DNA of 64,000 nt from Pseudomonas sp. FP2196. Lineage in GTDB: Bacteria > Pseudomonadota > Gammaproteobacteria > Pseudomonadales > Pseudomonadaceae. Positions within the stretch are counted from its first letter, which is position 1. Each line of letters opens with the position of its first letter. The position numbers and the translations under genes were made by a program. Shown here one piece after another: positions 36,988-47,423 of this stretch. The stretch spans positions 6,173,477-6,237,476 of the forward strand of contig NZ_CP117445.1 in assembly GCF_030687715.1 (NCBI RefSeq), in the 5' to 3' direction. Below the pieces are notes generated by a model that saw only the letters and a list, made by a program, of their open reading frames with translations, had not been told where the DNA came from and did not search any database.

Positions 36988-38101
36988 TGCTCGGATTCTC
37001 CAGGCGCCGCGCACCGGCATCGGGCACTACGTCGCCGAACTGGTCAACGCCTTGCGCAGCGAACCTGATATTGAAGTGACGTTATTTCACGGCTGGGGCT
37101 GGAGTTCAGCGTTGCCGGAAGCCGCCATGCCCGGTTATTCGCGGTTGACGCCCCTGCTGCGGCAGATTCCCGGGGCTTATCAGGCACGCCGCTGGCTGGA
37201 GCAGAAGCGCTTCGATCAGGGCCACGCGCAGGGCATTGATCTGTACCACGAGCCGAGTCTGTGGCCGCTGGCCTTCGACGGGCCGACCGTGATCACCCTG
37301 CACGACCTGACCCACCTGCATTTCCCCGAGACTCAGCCGTCAGCGCGACTGAAGGAAATCGAGCGGCGACTGTCCGTCGGCGTACAGCAGGCGCGGCTGA
37401 TTCTGACGGACTCCCAGGCGATTGCCGACGAAGCCCGGGACTATTTCGGGCTGCCCGCCGAGCGTTTTGTGGTAGCGCCACTGGGCGTCGCCGAGCGATT
37501 CCATCCGCGTGCGGCGAACGCCATCGACGCGGTGCTCAAAGCACATGCCGTCAAGGCGCGGGAGTATTTTCTGTGTGTCGGTACGCTGGAGCCGCGCAAA
37601 AACCTGAGTCTGGCCTTGCGCGCCCATGCCCTGTTGCCGGAGGCGGTGCGCGAGCGCTTTCCGCTGCTGATCGTCGGCATGGCCGGTTGGCAGCGTGAAC
37701 AGTTCAGCGACGAGCTGCGTCAGGCACTGGCCAGCGGGCATGTGTGCCTGCTCGGTTATCTGCCCGATGAACAAGTCGCGCAGTTGTTGGCTGGCGCCCG
37801 AGCACTGATTTTTCCTTCGCTTTACGAAGGTTTTGGCCTGCCGGTGCTGGAAGCGATGGCCAGCGGCACACCGGTGGTGATCACCCGCTCTTCGGCCATG
37901 CCGGAAGTGGCGGGCGCTGCCGGCAACTATATTGAAGCTGACGATGCAGACGGATTGCGTGATGTGATGAGCCGACTGATCGACGATCAAGCACATTGGC
38001 AGGCATGCCGAGAAGCCGGATTGCAGCAGGCACGGCTTTTTTCCTGGGAGCGTTGTGCACACGCCACGGCCGGTGCCTACCGCCAGGCCATGGGAGGTTG
38101 A
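36971..38101 (+). CDS. wbpY: D-rhamnosyltransferase WbpY
   Basis: 376 residues from ATG 36971 (MRIALNARILQAPRTGIGHY), the canonical GT4 N-terminus; the open frame reaches back to 36866 inside wbpX, but those residues look out of frame. Donor motifs are VGTLEPRKNLSLALRAH and EGFGLPVLEAMASGTPVV. It acts in the cytoplasm on the lipid-linked rhamnan. GAGGCAAC precedes the start. Confidence 0.9.
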   Translation: MRIALNARILQAPRTGIGHYVAELVNALRSEPDIEVTLFHGWGWSSALPEAAMPGYSRLTPLLRQIPGAYQARRWLEQKRFDQGHAQGIDLYHEPSLWPLAFDGPTVITLHDLTHLHFPETQPSARLKEIERRLSVGVQQARLILTDSQAIADEARDYFGLPAERFVVAPLGVAERFHPRAANAIDAVLKAHAVKAREYFLCVGTLEPRKNLSLALRAHALLPEAVRERFPLLIVGMAGWQREQFSDELRQALASGHVCLLGYLPDEQVAQLLAGARALIFPSLYEGFGLPVLEAMASGTPVVITRSSAMPEVAGAAGNYIEADDADGLRDVMSRLIDDQAHWQACREAGLQQARLFSWERCAHATAGAYRQAMGG

Positions 38102-39232
38102 ATGCGAGTTCTTCATTTTTTCAAGACGTACCTGCCTGACTCCGTCGGCGGCATCGAACAAGTGATCTTCCAACTGTGCGAAAGCGGCGCCCAACACGGC
38201 ATCGATGGCCAGGTCCTGACCCTCAGCGCCGACCCGAATCCGCCGGTGGTGCAACTCGGTCAACACGAAGTCCACCGGGCCAGACTCGACATCCAGTTCG
38301 CCTCCACCGGATTTTCCTGGAGCGTGTTCAAGCAGTTTCGCGAGATGGCCGCCGAGGCCGACGTGGTCAATTACCACTTTCCGTGGCCGTTCATGGACCT
38401 GGTGCATTTCGCCAGTACCATGAAGAAACCGAGCGTGGTCACCTATCACTCGGACATCATCCGCCAGAAGCACCTGCTCAAACTCTACCGACCATTGATG
38501 AACCGCTTCCTCGCCAGCGCCGACCGCATTGTCGCGGCCTCACCGAATTACCTGCACACCAGCGATGTATTGCAGCAGTTCCAAAACAAGACCCGAGTGA
38601 TTCCATACGGCTTGAACAAGGCCGGTTATCCACAGGCCGACAGTGAGCGCATGAATCGTTGGCGCCAGCAGCTTGGGGATAAGTTTTTCCTGTTTGTCGG
38701 TGTCATGCGCTATTACAAAGGCCTGCACATCCTGCTCGACGCCATGAAAGACGTGGACTATCCGGTAGTGATCGTCGGCGCCGGCCCGCTGGAGCAGGAA
38801 CTGCACGCCCAAGCGGCAGCGCTGGGCCTGCGCAACATTCATTTCCTCGGACGGCTTGGGGATGAGGACAAAGTTGCGCTGCTGCAATTGAGCTACGCGA
38901 TTGTCTTCCCGTCGCACCTGCGCTCCGAAGCGTTCGGCATCTCGCTGCTGGAAGGCGCGATGTACGGCAAACCGATGATCTCCAGCGAGATCGGCACTGG
39001 CACCAGCTACATCAATATCCACAACGAGACGGGACTGGTCGTGCCGCCAAGTAATCCACAGGCATTTCGCGAGGCAATGCGCACCCTGTGGGAAAACCCG
39101 CTGCGCGCAGCAGAGATGGGGGTGAAGGCGGAGGCCCGTTACCGGCAGTTATTCACAGCCGATGAAATGGGCCGCAAGTGGACGGAGCTGTATCAGGAGT
39201 TGCTGGAAGAAAAATCGCTGTCCTATGCCTGA
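38102..39232 (+). CDS. wbpZ: D-rhamnosyltransferase WbpZ
   Basis: A 376-residue GT4 enzyme: acceptor-side FKTYLPDSVGGIEQVIFQL and donor-side RSEAFGISLLEGAMYGKPMI. In P. aeruginosa WbpZ adds the first D-rhamnose to the lipid-linked primer. It begins at the base after the wbpY stop (GGTTGAATG) and is the last gene of the A-band operon. A REP element follows 25 bases later. Confidence 0.9.
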   Translation: MRVLHFFKTYLPDSVGGIEQVIFQLCESGAQHGIDGQVLTLSADPNPPVVQLGQHEVHRARLDIQFASTGFSWSVFKQFREMAAEADVVNYHFPWPFMDLVHFASTMKKPSVVTYHSDIIRQKHLLKLYRPLMNRFLASADRIVAASPNYLHTSDVLQQFQNKTRVIPYGLNKAGYPQADSERMNRWRQQLGDKFFLFVGVMRYYKGLHILLDAMKDVDYPVVIVGAGPLEQELHAQAAALGLRNIHFLGRLGDEDKVALLQLSYAIVFPSHLRSEAFGISLLEGAMYGKPMISSEIGTGTSYINIHNETGLVVPPSNPQAFREAMRTLWENPLRAAEMGVKAEARYRQLFTADEMGRKWTELYQELLEEKSLSYA

Positions 39233-39256
39233 ATGTGGTTTGAACAGAGATCCATA

Positions 39257-39343
39257 GCAGGAGTGAGCCTGCTCGCGATTGCGGTGTGTCAGTCACCGCT
39301 TGGTTAACGGATGGATCGCTATCGCGAGCAGGCTCACTCCTAC
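39257..39343. repeat. REP inverted repeat after the A-band operon
   Basis: Arms 39257-39279 and 39321-39343 (23 bases) pair with one mismatch, the unit reading GTAGGAGTGAGCCTGCTCGC, a third REP subtype of the window. The loop is about 41 bases. It lies between the converging wbpZ and the oxidoreductase gene and could serve as terminator. Confidence 0.88.
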
Positions 39344-39352
39344 AGGATTCGA

Positions 39353-41383
39353 TTACAGGTCGAGGATCAGCGGTTGCTGACTTTGTGCCGGCACCGCACA
39401 GCAAATCAGCACATGTCCCGCCTCAGGTATTTCGGCCGGTACCTGTGGATAATTCACCGCGCCACTGACCAGCCGCGTCTTGCAGGTGCCGCACGATCCA
39501 CCGCGGCAACTGAACTCCGGACGCAATCCGCGACTTTCCGCCAGCTCCAGCAAACTACCGCCGTCCGGCTGCCAGCGGGCTTCCTTGGCTGAACGCTCGA
39601 ATACCACCGGCACCGATTGGGTGGCAGCCGGAGGTTGCTCAATGACGATCGCGTCCGCATCGGCACGTCGCTTGAGCGTCGAGGGGCCGAAGGTTTCGGC
39701 GTGAATCTGCGCGTCGCGCACATCCAACTCGCGCAAACTGTCGTACAGGCCTTGGGTGAAAGCGCCGGGGCCACACAGAACAAAGTCGATCTGATCGTAA
39801 TCCTCGACCTCCAGCAGATTTCTCAGCACCGCGTCATCAATTCGCCCATGCAGGTCGAAATCCTCGCCCTCGTGCGCATCCGCTTCCGGCTGACTGAGCA
39901 AACGCAGAACCCGCACCGCATCGCCAGCACTTTCCAGCAGACGATCCAGTTCCTTGCGAAACGGCTGATCGGCCAGGCTGCGCGAACTCTGCAGCAACCA
40001 CGTCGGACGAATCCGCCGTGTGCGCAGGCCCTGATAAACCACCTCACGCAGCATCGACAGGATCGGTGTGATACCGACCCCGGCCGCCAACAACACCAGC
40101 GGCCGGCGTTCCAGCGGCGCGACGGTGAAATGCCCTTGCGGCGCCCGCGCCTCCAGCACATCACCCACCTGAATCTGCTCATGCAGATGGTTCGACACCC
40201 GTCCGTCGCGCTTCACACTGATCCGGTAAAAACCATCCGATGGCGCACTCGACAGGCTGTAGGTGCGGATATGTACTTCGCCGTCGAGGGTAAACCGCAG
40301 TGGCAGATGCTGGCCCGCGAGAAACACCGGCAAACCGGCGCCATCGTCCGGCTCGAGATAAATCGAGCGGATGTGGCGGCTTTCCATTTCAATCTTCGCC
40401 ACCCGTAATGGCCGCCACTGGTTGCCCAAAGCCTGCGCCTGCAAACGCGCGTCGGCCTCGGCCCAGTTGCCGGTCAACAGACTGGTGGGCGACATGCCGT
40501 CGAAGCGCCAGCGCAAGGCCAGCGCCGCCGGACGCCGCACCAGTTTCTCCACCTCAAATGTCCACAGCCGCTCCGCACCTTGAAACGCCTCGATCTGCGG
40601 CCCTTCCAGGATGATTTCGGTGCGCCCGCTGAGTTGCAGCACGTCACCTGTGGAAAAGTCGATGAACAGCAAGCCAGCCTTGGGGTTGAGCAGCAGATTG
40701 CCGAGGGTGTTGAAGTGCAGGTTGCCGGCAAAATCAGGGATGGTCAGACGATTGCCTTCCACCCGCACAAAACCGGCCTGGCCGCCGCGGTGGGAAACGT
40801 CCACCGCACGCTGGCCGTCGGCGTCCACATAACTGGCGACAAAGAACGTGTCGGCACCTTCGATCAGGGTAATGGCCGCGTCATCAAGCGCATCCAAATG
40901 CTGAGCAGGCCGCGTCTGCGGATCGCTCAGCGGAACGCGCTGGAATTGACGCAGCTGGATGTATTGCGGGCAGTTGCCGAAGGCTTGATCGACACTCACC
41001 TCGAAACCGTCGGTGCCGAAATGATCGACATGGCCATTAAGGCGATTGCGCCGACGGGTGTGCAGTTCGATGCCGAGCAATCCGATAGGCTCGCCGTTAC
41101 GCAACTGCGCCGGATCATCGGCAGCAGGCAGACTTGCGAAGTGCAGATGCTCAGGATCGGGCGAATGGGCAAACCCCGGCGCTCCTTCAAGCACACTGGC
41201 CCACGGACGGCCGTCGCCGTCCACCGCGCCGTACAACATGAAAGGAAGTTGCTGATAGAACTCTCGGTGCTGGTCTGGCATCCAGGTGCGAATTACCTTA
41301 CGCCCGAATGCCTCCATGCGTTCGGCCACACCTACATGCGCCTGCAACTGTTGCTCGCCAGCGTGCCACGGTGAACGTTCCAT
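39353..41383 (-). CDS. Three-domain oxidoreductase: PNPOx-like, ferredoxin reductase and 2Fe-2S ferredoxin fusion
   Basis: 676 residues from ATG 41383; the GTG just before is in frame, but GGAGGAGAGG is well placed for the ATG. Residues about 35-310 are a pyridoxamine-phosphate-oxidase-like flavin domain (MLYGAVDGDGRPWASVL). About 330-560 is an FNR-type FAD/NAD domain (RTYSLSSAP, GVGITPILSML). The C-terminus is a plant-type ferredoxin with CRGGSCGTC and a distal CC. This would pass electrons from NAD(P)H through FAD to the iron-sulfur cluster. The acceptor is unknown. It shares orientation with the GST and LysR genes upstream. Confidence 0.88.
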   Translation of the reverse strand: MERSPWHAGEQQLQAHVGVAERMEAFGRKVIRTWMPDQHREFYQQLPFMLYGAVDGDGRPWASVLEGAPGFAHSPDPEHLHFASLPAADDPAQLRNGEPIGLLGIELHTRRRNRLNGHVDHFGTDGFEVSVDQAFGNCPQYIQLRQFQRVPLSDPQTRPAQHLDALDDAAITLIEGADTFFVASYVDADGQRAVDVSHRGGQAGFVRVEGNRLTIPDFAGNLHFNTLGNLLLNPKAGLLFIDFSTGDVLQLSGRTEIILEGPQIEAFQGAERLWTFEVEKLVRRPAALALRWRFDGMSPTSLLTGNWAEADARLQAQALGNQWRPLRVAKIEMESRHIRSIYLEPDDGAGLPVFLAGQHLPLRFTLDGEVHIRTYSLSSAPSDGFYRISVKRDGRVSNHLHEQIQVGDVLEARAPQGHFTVAPLERRPLVLLAAGVGITPILSMLREVVYQGLRTRRIRPTWLLQSSRSLADQPFRKELDRLLESAGDAVRVLRLLSQPEADAHEGEDFDLHGRIDDAVLRNLLEVEDYDQIDFVLCGPGAFTQGLYDSLRELDVRDAQIHAETFGPSTLKRRADADAIVIEQPPAATQSVPVVFERSAKEARWQPDGGSLLELAESRGLRPEFSCRGGSCGTCKTRLVSGAVNYPQVPAEIPEAGHVLICCAVPAQSQQPLILDL

Positions 41384-41428
41384 CACGACCTCTCCTCCGT
41401 GCCGTCGGCACAGTGTGGATTGCGAGCA

Positions 41429-42055
41429 TCAGACTGAAGTTTGCAGACCGGCGACGGTGCGCGGCATGCCGACAAAACCGGGCAGTGCTTCGACCCGAGC
41501 CAGCCAGGCGCGCACGTTGCCATAGTCATCCAGCGACACGTTGCCTTCCGGCGCGTGGGCGATATAACTGTAGGCCGAAACGTCAGCAATGCTCGGCTCG
41601 CTGCCCGCCAGATACGGCGTGTTGCCCAGTTCGACTTCCATCACCTTGAGCAGGTTGTGCGCACGGGCAATCACTTCTTCAGCATTGAGTTTCGCCCCGA
41701 ACACCGTGATCAACCGCGCCGCCGCCGGGCCGAAGGCGATTGGCCCGGCCGCTGCCGACAACCAGCGCTGTACTCGGGCGGCACCCACCGGATCGCTTGG
41801 CAACCAACGCCCCTCGCCGTACTTCTGCGCCAGATACACCAGAATCGCGTTGGAATCTGCCAGCACCACGCCATTGTCATCAATGGCCGGCACCTGACCG
41901 AAACTGTTGATGGCGAGATAGGCAGGTTGCTTGTGTTCGCCTTTGGCCAGATCAACCAGGATCAGCTCGGTCGGCAGTTGCAACAGCGACAGCATCAGCT
42001 CAACCCGGTGGGCATGGCCGGAACGAGGAAAGTTGTAGAGTTTGATCGGTTGCAT
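41429..42055 (-). CDS. Glutathione S-transferase family protein
   Basis: 208 residues from ATG 42055 ([25 protein letters not shown]); a frame to 42112 adds 19 residues without family similarity. The N-terminal thioredoxin fold has [23 protein letters not shown] (glutathione-binding ESxAI-like, here DSNAI). The C-terminal helical domain ends in LPGFVGMP. The substrate is not predictable. It lies 45 bases upstream of the oxidoreductase gene on the same strand, possibly co-transcribed. Confidence 0.92.
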   Translation of the reverse strand: MQPIKLYNFPRSGHAHRVELMLSLLQLPTELILVDLAKGEHKQPAYLAINSFGQVPAIDDNGVVLADSNAILVYLAQKYGEGRWLPSDPVGAARVQRWLSAAAGPIAFGPAAARLITVFGAKLNAEEVIARAHNLLKVMEVELGNTPYLAGSEPSIADVSAYSYIAHAPEGNVSLDDYGNVRAWLARVEALPGFVGMPRTVAGLQTSV

Positions 42056-42159
42056 GGTCGACTCCGCTGGATGATCGCGCCGCCCAAGGGTGGCAGCGCT
42101 GATGGAGGCCATCTTCTACCTATCCTTGAAGCAACAGAATCACCAGCATTTGCAATCGA

Positions 42160-43086
42160 TTATTTCTTCTCGTGCAATAACGCTGCATTTTTCAGCGCTG
42201 GATGCTCACGCAGAGCGTTCACCGTGAAATCAACAAAACTGCGCACCCGCGCCGGCGCCTTGCGCCCGCCCTGATACACCACATGAATCGGCAGCGGCGG
42301 CAGTTCGAAGTCAGCGAGGACGATTTCCAGTTCGCCCGCCGCAACCTTGTTCGCCACTTGATAGGAAAGCACCCGAGTCAGCCCCAGGCCCAGACATGCG
42401 GCCGTGATTGCGGCCTGATTGGCGGTGACCACCAGGCGCGGCTCAGGGCGCACGATCAGTGGTTCGCCCTGTTCCAGAAACGGCCAGTTGCGCATCTGGC
42501 CGGTGGCGGCAGTCGCCACTACGGACAAACCGGCCAACGCCTGAGGATGGCTGGGCCGGCCGTGCTCGGCCAAGTATTGCGGCGAACCACAGACCACTCT
42601 GCGGACCTCACCCACGCGAATCGCATGCTGATTGCTGTCCGCCAGTTCGCCGATGCGCACTGCGACATCAATCCCCTCCTCGACCATGCTGACAATTCGA
42701 TCCAACAGCACAGCATTGATAGAAACGTCCGGATATTGCGCAAGATAACCCGCCATCACAGGGGTAACGAACAACTCGCCGAACAACACCGGCGCCGTCA
42801 CCGTCAATTGCCCACGGGGCTGGGCGTGACTGCCGGCAGCAGAATCCTCGGCTTCCTGCACCTCGGCGAGAATCCTGCGACAGTCCTCCAGGTAACGCTG
42901 CCCCGCTTCGCTCAAATGCACGCTTCGAGTGGTGCGAATCAACAATTGCGTACCGATCCGCTGCTCCAACGCTGCCACGGCGCGGGTGACGCTGGCGGCG
43001 GACAGGCCCAGACGCCTGGCGGCTGCGGAGAAACCTTGGTCTTGGGCGACGGCGGCGAATACCTGCATTTCCTGGAAACGATCCAT
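42160..43086 (-). CDS. LysR family transcriptional regulator
   Basis: 308 residues: an N-terminal HTH (MQVFAAVAQDQGFSAAARRLGLSAASVTRAVAALEQRIG) and a LysR substrate domain (about 90-295). It is upstream of the GST gene on the same strand with a 104-base gap, so it probably controls the GST/oxidoreductase pair; LysR regulators more often sit divergent from their targets. The inducer is unknown. Confidence 0.93.
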   Translation of the reverse strand: MDRFQEMQVFAAVAQDQGFSAAARRLGLSAASVTRAVAALEQRIGTQLLIRTTRSVHLSEAGQRYLEDCRRILAEVQEAEDSAAGSHAQPRGQLTVTAPVLFGELFVTPVMAGYLAQYPDVSINAVLLDRIVSMVEEGIDVAVRIGELADSNQHAIRVGEVRRVVCGSPQYLAEHGRPSHPQALAGLSVVATAATGQMRNWPFLEQGEPLIVRPEPRLVVTANQAAITAACLGLGLTRVLSYQVANKVAAGELEIVLADFELPPLPIHVVYQGGRKAPARVRSFVDFTVNALREHPALKNAALLHEKK

Positions 43087-43107
43087 GGATACCCTCGAAT
43101 CAGATAC

Positions 43108-43138
43108 AAAAATCGCAGCCGAAGCTGCGATTTTTTTT
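43108..43138. terminator. Bidirectional terminator after glmS
   Basis: AATCGCAGC(CGAA)GCTGCGATT is a perfect 9-base stem with A-rich left and T8 right flanks, so it reads as a rho-independent terminator on both strands. It lies 25 bases after the glmS stop and also before the LysR start. Confidence 0.85.
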
Positions 43139-43162
43139 GGGGCGAACTCAGCTGTGGATAAC

Positions 43163-44995
43163 TTATTCCACCGTCACCGACTTCGCCAGGTTACGCGGCT
43201 GATCAACGTCCGTACCCTTGAGCACAGCAACGTAGTACGACAGCAGTTGCAGCGGAATGGTGTAGAGGATCGGCGAGAGGATGTCGTGGATATGCGGCAT
43301 CTGCACGACGTGGGTGCCTTCGCCGTTGGTCATCCCTGCTTTCTCGTCAGCGAACACGACCAGTTCGCCGCCGCGGGCGCGGACTTCCTGCAGGTTGGAC
43401 TTGAGCTTCTCCAGCAGTTCGTTGTTCGGCGCCACGGTGACCACCGGCATGTCGTTATCCACAAGGGCCAGCGGGCCGTGTTTCAACTCGCCGGCCGGAT
43501 AGGCTTCGGCGTGGATATAGGAGATTTCCTTGAGCTTCAAGGCTCCTTCCATGGCCACCGGGAATTGCGCGCCGCGGCCGAGGAACAGGGTGTGATTTTT
43601 CTCGGCGAACAGCTCGGCGATTTTTTCCACAGTGCTGTCCATCGCCAGCGCTTCACCCAGACGGGTCGGCAGGCGACGCAGCTCTTCGACCAGCGTGGCT
43701 TCAACGCCTTTTGCCAGACTGCCACGTACTTGGCCCAACGACAGGGTCAGCAACAACAGACCAACCAGTTGCGTGGTGAAAGCTTTGGTTGAAGCCACGC
43801 CGATTTCGCGACCGGCCTGGGTCAGCAGGGTCAGATCAGATTCGCGCACCAGCGAACTGATGCCGACGTTACAAATCGCCAGGCTGGCGAGGAAGCCCAG
43901 CTCTTTAGCGTTGCGCAGCGCGGCCAGGGTGTCGGCGGTTTCGCCGGACTGCGAGATGGTGACGAACAGGGTGTCCGGCTGCACCACCACTTTGCGGTAG
44001 CGGAATTCGCTGGCGACTTCGACCTGGCAAGGGATCCCGGCCAGTTCTTCAAGCCAATAACGCGCAACCATGCCGGCGTGGTAACTGGTGCCACAGGCAA
44101 CGATCTGCACGTTGCGCACCTTGGCGAATAGCTCGGCGGCTTGCGGGCCGAATGCTTGCACCAAGACTTGATCGTTGCTCAGACGACCTTCAAGGGTGCG
44201 CTGCACCACCGCCGGTTGTTCGTGGATTTCCTTGAGCATGTAGTGGCGGAATTCGCCTTTGTCAGCGGCTTCAGCACCGTCGCTGTATTGCACAGTCTGG
44301 CGCTCGACAGCAGCGCCGTTCACGTCCCAGATCTGCACGTTATCGCGGCGAATTTCAGCGATATCGCCTTCTTCCAGATACATAAAGCGGTCAGTCACCT
44401 GACGCAGGGCCAGTTGATCGGAAGCGAGGAAGTTCTCACCCAGACCCAGACCGATCACCAGCGGACTGCCGCTGCGGGCGGCAACAAGACGATCAGGTTG
44501 CTTGGCATTGATCACCGCCAGACCGTATGCACCGTGGAGTTCTTTGACGGTGGCTTTGAGGGCTGCAGTGAGGTCTGGCTGTACCTTGAGCTTTTCGCTG
44601 AGCAGGTGGGCGATGACTTCGGTATCCGTGTCCGAAGTGAATACGTAGCCCAGTGCTTTCAGTTGCTCACGCAGGGCTTCATGGTTTTCGATGATGCCGT
44701 TGTGCACCACCGCGATGTCGCCGGAGAAATGCGGGTGAGCGTTACGCTCGCAAGGTGCGCCGTGGGTTGCCCAACGAGTGTGGGCAATACCCAGACGGCC
44801 AACCAGCGGGTGTTCGGCCAGTGCGACTTCCAGCTCGCTGACTTTGCCCGGGCGGCGCATACGCTCAAGGGTTTCGTCGTTGGTGTACACCGCAACGCCA
44901 GCGCTGTCATAGCCGCGGTATTCAAGGCGCTTGAGGCCTTCGACCAGAATGGCGGTGATATTACGTTCAGCAACTGCGCCGACAATTCCACACAT
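43163..44995 (-). CDS. glmS: Glutamine--fructose-6-phosphate aminotransferase
   Basis: 610 residues from ATG 44995 ([17 protein letters not shown]), where Cys2 becomes the catalytic N-terminal nucleophile; this fixes the start over the upstream frame to 45025. An N-terminal glutaminase domain (about 1-225) is followed by two SIS isomerase domains (for example [19 protein letters not shown]). It makes glucosamine-6-phosphate for peptidoglycan and LPS. It lies 2 bases after the regulator gene, likely co-transcribed with it. Confidence 0.97.
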   Translation of the reverse strand: MCGIVGAVAERNITAILVEGLKRLEYRGYDSAGVAVYTNDETLERMRRPGKVSELEVALAEHPLVGRLGIAHTRWATHGAPCERNAHPHFSGDIAVVHNGIIENHEALREQLKALGYVFTSDTDTEVIAHLLSEKLKVQPDLTAALKATVKELHGAYGLAVINAKQPDRLVAARSGSPLVIGLGLGENFLASDQLALRQVTDRFMYLEEGDIAEIRRDNVQIWDVNGAAVERQTVQYSDGAEAADKGEFRHYMLKEIHEQPAVVQRTLEGRLSNDQVLVQAFGPQAAELFAKVRNVQIVACGTSYHAGMVARYWLEELAGIPCQVEVASEFRYRKVVVQPDTLFVTISQSGETADTLAALRNAKELGFLASLAICNVGISSLVRESDLTLLTQAGREIGVASTKAFTTQLVGLLLLTLSLGQVRGSLAKGVEATLVEELRRLPTRLGEALAMDSTVEKIAELFAEKNHTLFLGRGAQFPVAMEGALKLKEISYIHAEAYPAGELKHGPLALVDNDMPVVTVAPNNELLEKLKSNLQEVRARGGELVVFADEKAGMTNGEGTHVVQMPHIHDILSPILYTIPLQLLSYYVAVLKGTDVDQPRNLAKSVTVE

Positions 44996-44997
44996 GC

Positions 44998-45774
44998 TTA
45001 TTTCTCCTGACTGACAGCCGCGCAAATCAAGGTGATACCGCGGGCCTGAATCTGATCGCGGGCATCTAAGGGCAGGCGATCATCGGTAATGAGGGTATGG
45101 ACGCTGCTCCATGGCAGCTCCAGGTTGGGAATCTTGCGGCCGATCTTGTCGGCTTCGACCATCACGATCACTTCCCGCGCCACTTCAGCCATCACCCGGC
45201 TCAGGCCAAGCAATTCGTTGAACGTGGTGGTACCGCGCACCAGATCGATGCCATCGGCGCCGATAAACAATTGGTCGAAGTCGTAAGAGCGTAGTACCTG
45301 CTCTGCAACCTGGCCCTGGAAGGATTCCGAATGCGGGTCCCAAGTGCCGCCGGTCATCAGCAGCACGGGTTCATGCTCGAGTTCGCTCAAGGCGTTGGCC
45401 ACATGCAGGGAGTTGGTCATCACCACCAGACCCGGCTGCTGGCCGAGTTCGGGGATCATCGCGGCGGTGGTGCTGCCGCTGTCGATAATGATGCGTGCGT
45501 GTTCGCGGATGCGTTTCACCGCTGCGCGGGCGATGGCCTGTTTGTACTTGGATACGGTTTGGGCGGTCTCCGCAACCAGTTCCTGAGGCATGGTGATCGC
45601 TCCACCGTAGCGGCGCAGCAACAGACCGTGGCTTTCCAGCGCGGCCAGATCCTTGCGAATCGTAACTTCGGAGGTTTCGAAGCGCTTGGCCAGCTCGTCC
45701 ACACTGACTTCGCCCAGCTCGTTGAGCAAGGCGAGAATGTTGTGGCGGCGTTGCGGTGTATTGCGTTTCGACAT
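44998..45774 (-). CDS. glmR: DeoR family regulator beside glmS
   Basis: 258 residues: a DeoR HTH at the N-terminus ([33 protein letters not shown]) and a phosphosugar sensor domain ([20 protein letters not shown]). It sits between glmU and glmS, an arrangement kept across Pseudomonas, and likely senses an amino-sugar phosphate to control glmS. The symbol follows that context; direct proof is not in the sequence. Confidence 0.88.
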   Translation of the reverse strand: MSKRNTPQRRHNILALLNELGEVSVDELAKRFETSEVTIRKDLAALESHGLLLRRYGGAITMPQELVAETAQTVSKYKQAIARAAVKRIREHARIIIDSGSTTAAMIPELGQQPGLVVMTNSLHVANALSELEHEPVLLMTGGTWDPHSESFQGQVAEQVLRSYDFDQLFIGADGIDLVRGTTTFNELLGLSRVMAEVAREVIVMVEADKIGRKIPNLELPWSSVHTLITDDRLPLDARDQIQARGITLICAAVSQEK

Positions 45775-45853
45775 GGTCGTGGCTTAAGTTTCGATTCGAA
45801 AGATAACGGAATCAATCAAAACCTATCGGCCATGAATCGTCAACCCGGAGGCC

Positions 45854-45909
45854 AAAAAAAATCGCAGCCACCGGTCAGCTCCGTTCAAGAGCTGCCGAAG
45901 GCTGCGATC
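45854..45909 (-). terminator. REP-derived terminator after glmU
   Basis: Read on the minus strand, ATCGCAGCC pairs with GGCTGCGAT, the inner AGCTC/GAGCT also pair, and T8 follows. It lies 29 bases after the glmU stop. Twenty-two bases (45889-45910) are identical to the REP at 20338-20359, so the terminator appears to have been made from a REP half. Confidence 0.82.
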
Positions 45910-45937
45910 TGTTGACCTCCAAACCGCTGTGGATAAC

Positions 45938-47305
45938 TCAGCCCTTCTTGATCTTCTCAGGCCGCTTCCAGCCATCGATATTCTTCTGCCGCGCACGACC
46001 TACCGCCAACTGTGCGTTATCCACATTTTGGGTAATCGTCGAACCGGCCGCGGTAGTTGCAGCGCTGGAGATATCCACAGGGGCGACCAACGAGTTGTTG
46101 GAACCAATGAACACATCTTCGCCTATCACGGTTTTCCACTTGTTGGCGCCATCGTAGTTGCAGGTGATGGTTCCCGCGCCGATGTTGGTGCGCGCACCGA
46201 TTTCGGCGTCGCCCAAGTAAGTCAGGTGCCCAGCCTTGGCGCCTTCGCCCATGTGGGCGTTCTTCAGTTCAACAAAGTTACCCACATGGGCACGCGCTTC
46301 AAGCACAGTACCCGGGCGCAGGCGAGCAAACGGACCGGCATCACTGCCCTCACCCAGAATCGCGCCTTCAATGTGAGAATTCGCCTTGATCACCACGCCT
46401 TTGCGCAGGGTGCTGTCTTTGATCACACAGTTCGGGCCAATGATCACGTCGTCTTCAATGACCACGTTGCCTTCGAGAATCACGTTGATGTCGATCAGCA
46501 CGTCGCGACCGACGGTGACTTCGCCACGCACATCGAAACGCGCCGGGTCACGCAGAGTGACGCCTTGTGCCATCAGGCGACGACCGGCGCGCAATTGGTA
46601 ATGACGCTCCAGTTCAGCTAACTGTTTGCGGTCGTTGGCACCCTGCACTTCCATCGGATCGTGTGGTTGCTCGGTAGCTACCACCAGACCGTCACTGACC
46701 GCCATTTCGATCACGTCAGTCAGGTAGTATTCGCCCTGTGCATTGTTGTTCGACAGACGGCTCATCCAGTCGGCCAGGCGATTGGCCGGTACCGCAAGAA
46801 TGCCAGTGTTGCCTTCAGTAATTGCACGCTGGGCTTCGCTGGCATCTTTATGCTCAACGATTGCGGCGACCTTGCCCTCAGCGTCGCGGACGATGCGGCC
46901 GTAGCCAGTCGGGTCGTCCAGTTCGACAGTCAGCAAACCCATCTGTCCTTGAACAACGTGCTTGAGCAGGCGTTGCAGGGTTTCGACTTCGATCAGCGGC
47001 ACGTCACCGTAAAGAATCAGCACGGTGTCGGCAGTAATGAACGGTACGGCCTGAGCAGTGGCGTGACCCGTGCCCAATTGTTTGTCCTGCAGCACGAAAT
47101 TCAAATCGTCGGCCGCCAGACGCTCACGCACCACATCGGCGCCGTGGCCGATGACCACGTGAATGCGCAGTGGATCGAGCTGGCGGGCGCTGTGGATAAC
47201 ATGCCCCAGCATGGAATCGCCGGCAATCGGATGTAGCACTTTCGGCAGTGCCGAGCGCATACGAGTGCCTTGACCGGCCGCGAGGATAACGATTTCGAGA
47301 GACAT
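45938..47305 (-). CDS. glmU: Bifunctional UDP-GlcNAc pyrophosphorylase / glucosamine-1-phosphate acetyltransferase
   Basis: 455 residues, the standard length. The N-terminal uridyltransferase has [19 protein letters not shown] and YGDVPL; the C-terminal left-handed beta-helix acetyltransferase has hexapeptide repeats ([12 protein letters not shown] type) and the catalytic-loop [10 protein letters not shown]. It makes UDP-GlcNAc for the cell wall and LPS. It follows the ATP synthase operon after a strong terminator. Confidence 0.97.
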   Translation of the reverse strand: MSLEIVILAAGQGTRMRSALPKVLHPIAGDSMLGHVIHSARQLDPLRIHVVIGHGADVVRERLAADDLNFVLQDKQLGTGHATAQAVPFITADTVLILYGDVPLIEVETLQRLLKHVVQGQMGLLTVELDDPTGYGRIVRDAEGKVAAIVEHKDASEAQRAITEGNTGILAVPANRLADWMSRLSNNNAQGEYYLTDVIEMAVSDGLVVATEQPHDPMEVQGANDRKQLAELERHYQLRAGRRLMAQGVTLRDPARFDVRGEVTVGRDVLIDINVILEGNVVIEDDVIIGPNCVIKDSTLRKGVVIKANSHIEGAILGEGSDAGPFARLRPGTVLEARAHVGNFVELKNAHMGEGAKAGHLTYLGDAEIGARTNIGAGTITCNYDGANKWKTVIGEDVFIGSNNSLVAPVDISSAATTAAGSTITQNVDNAQLAVGRARQKNIDGWKRPEKIKKG

Positions 47306-47365
47306 GACTGGCTACCAATCCTGGGTGGTCAGCAACTGCGACCGGGGTTGTTAAAATCGGAAAAG

Positions 47366-47395
47366 AAAAAAGGGTAGCCGAGGCTACCCTTTTTT
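47366..47395. terminator. Terminator of the ATP synthase operon
   Basis: AAAAAAGGGTAGCC pairs perfectly with GGCTACCCTTTTTT over 14 bases around a 2-base gap (effectively a CGAG loop). With its T run it works on either strand. It lies 29 bases after the atpC stop and before glmU. Confidence 0.93.
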
Positions 47396-47423
47396 ATCAA
47401 TCACACAACAAGTGGCTGACGGA

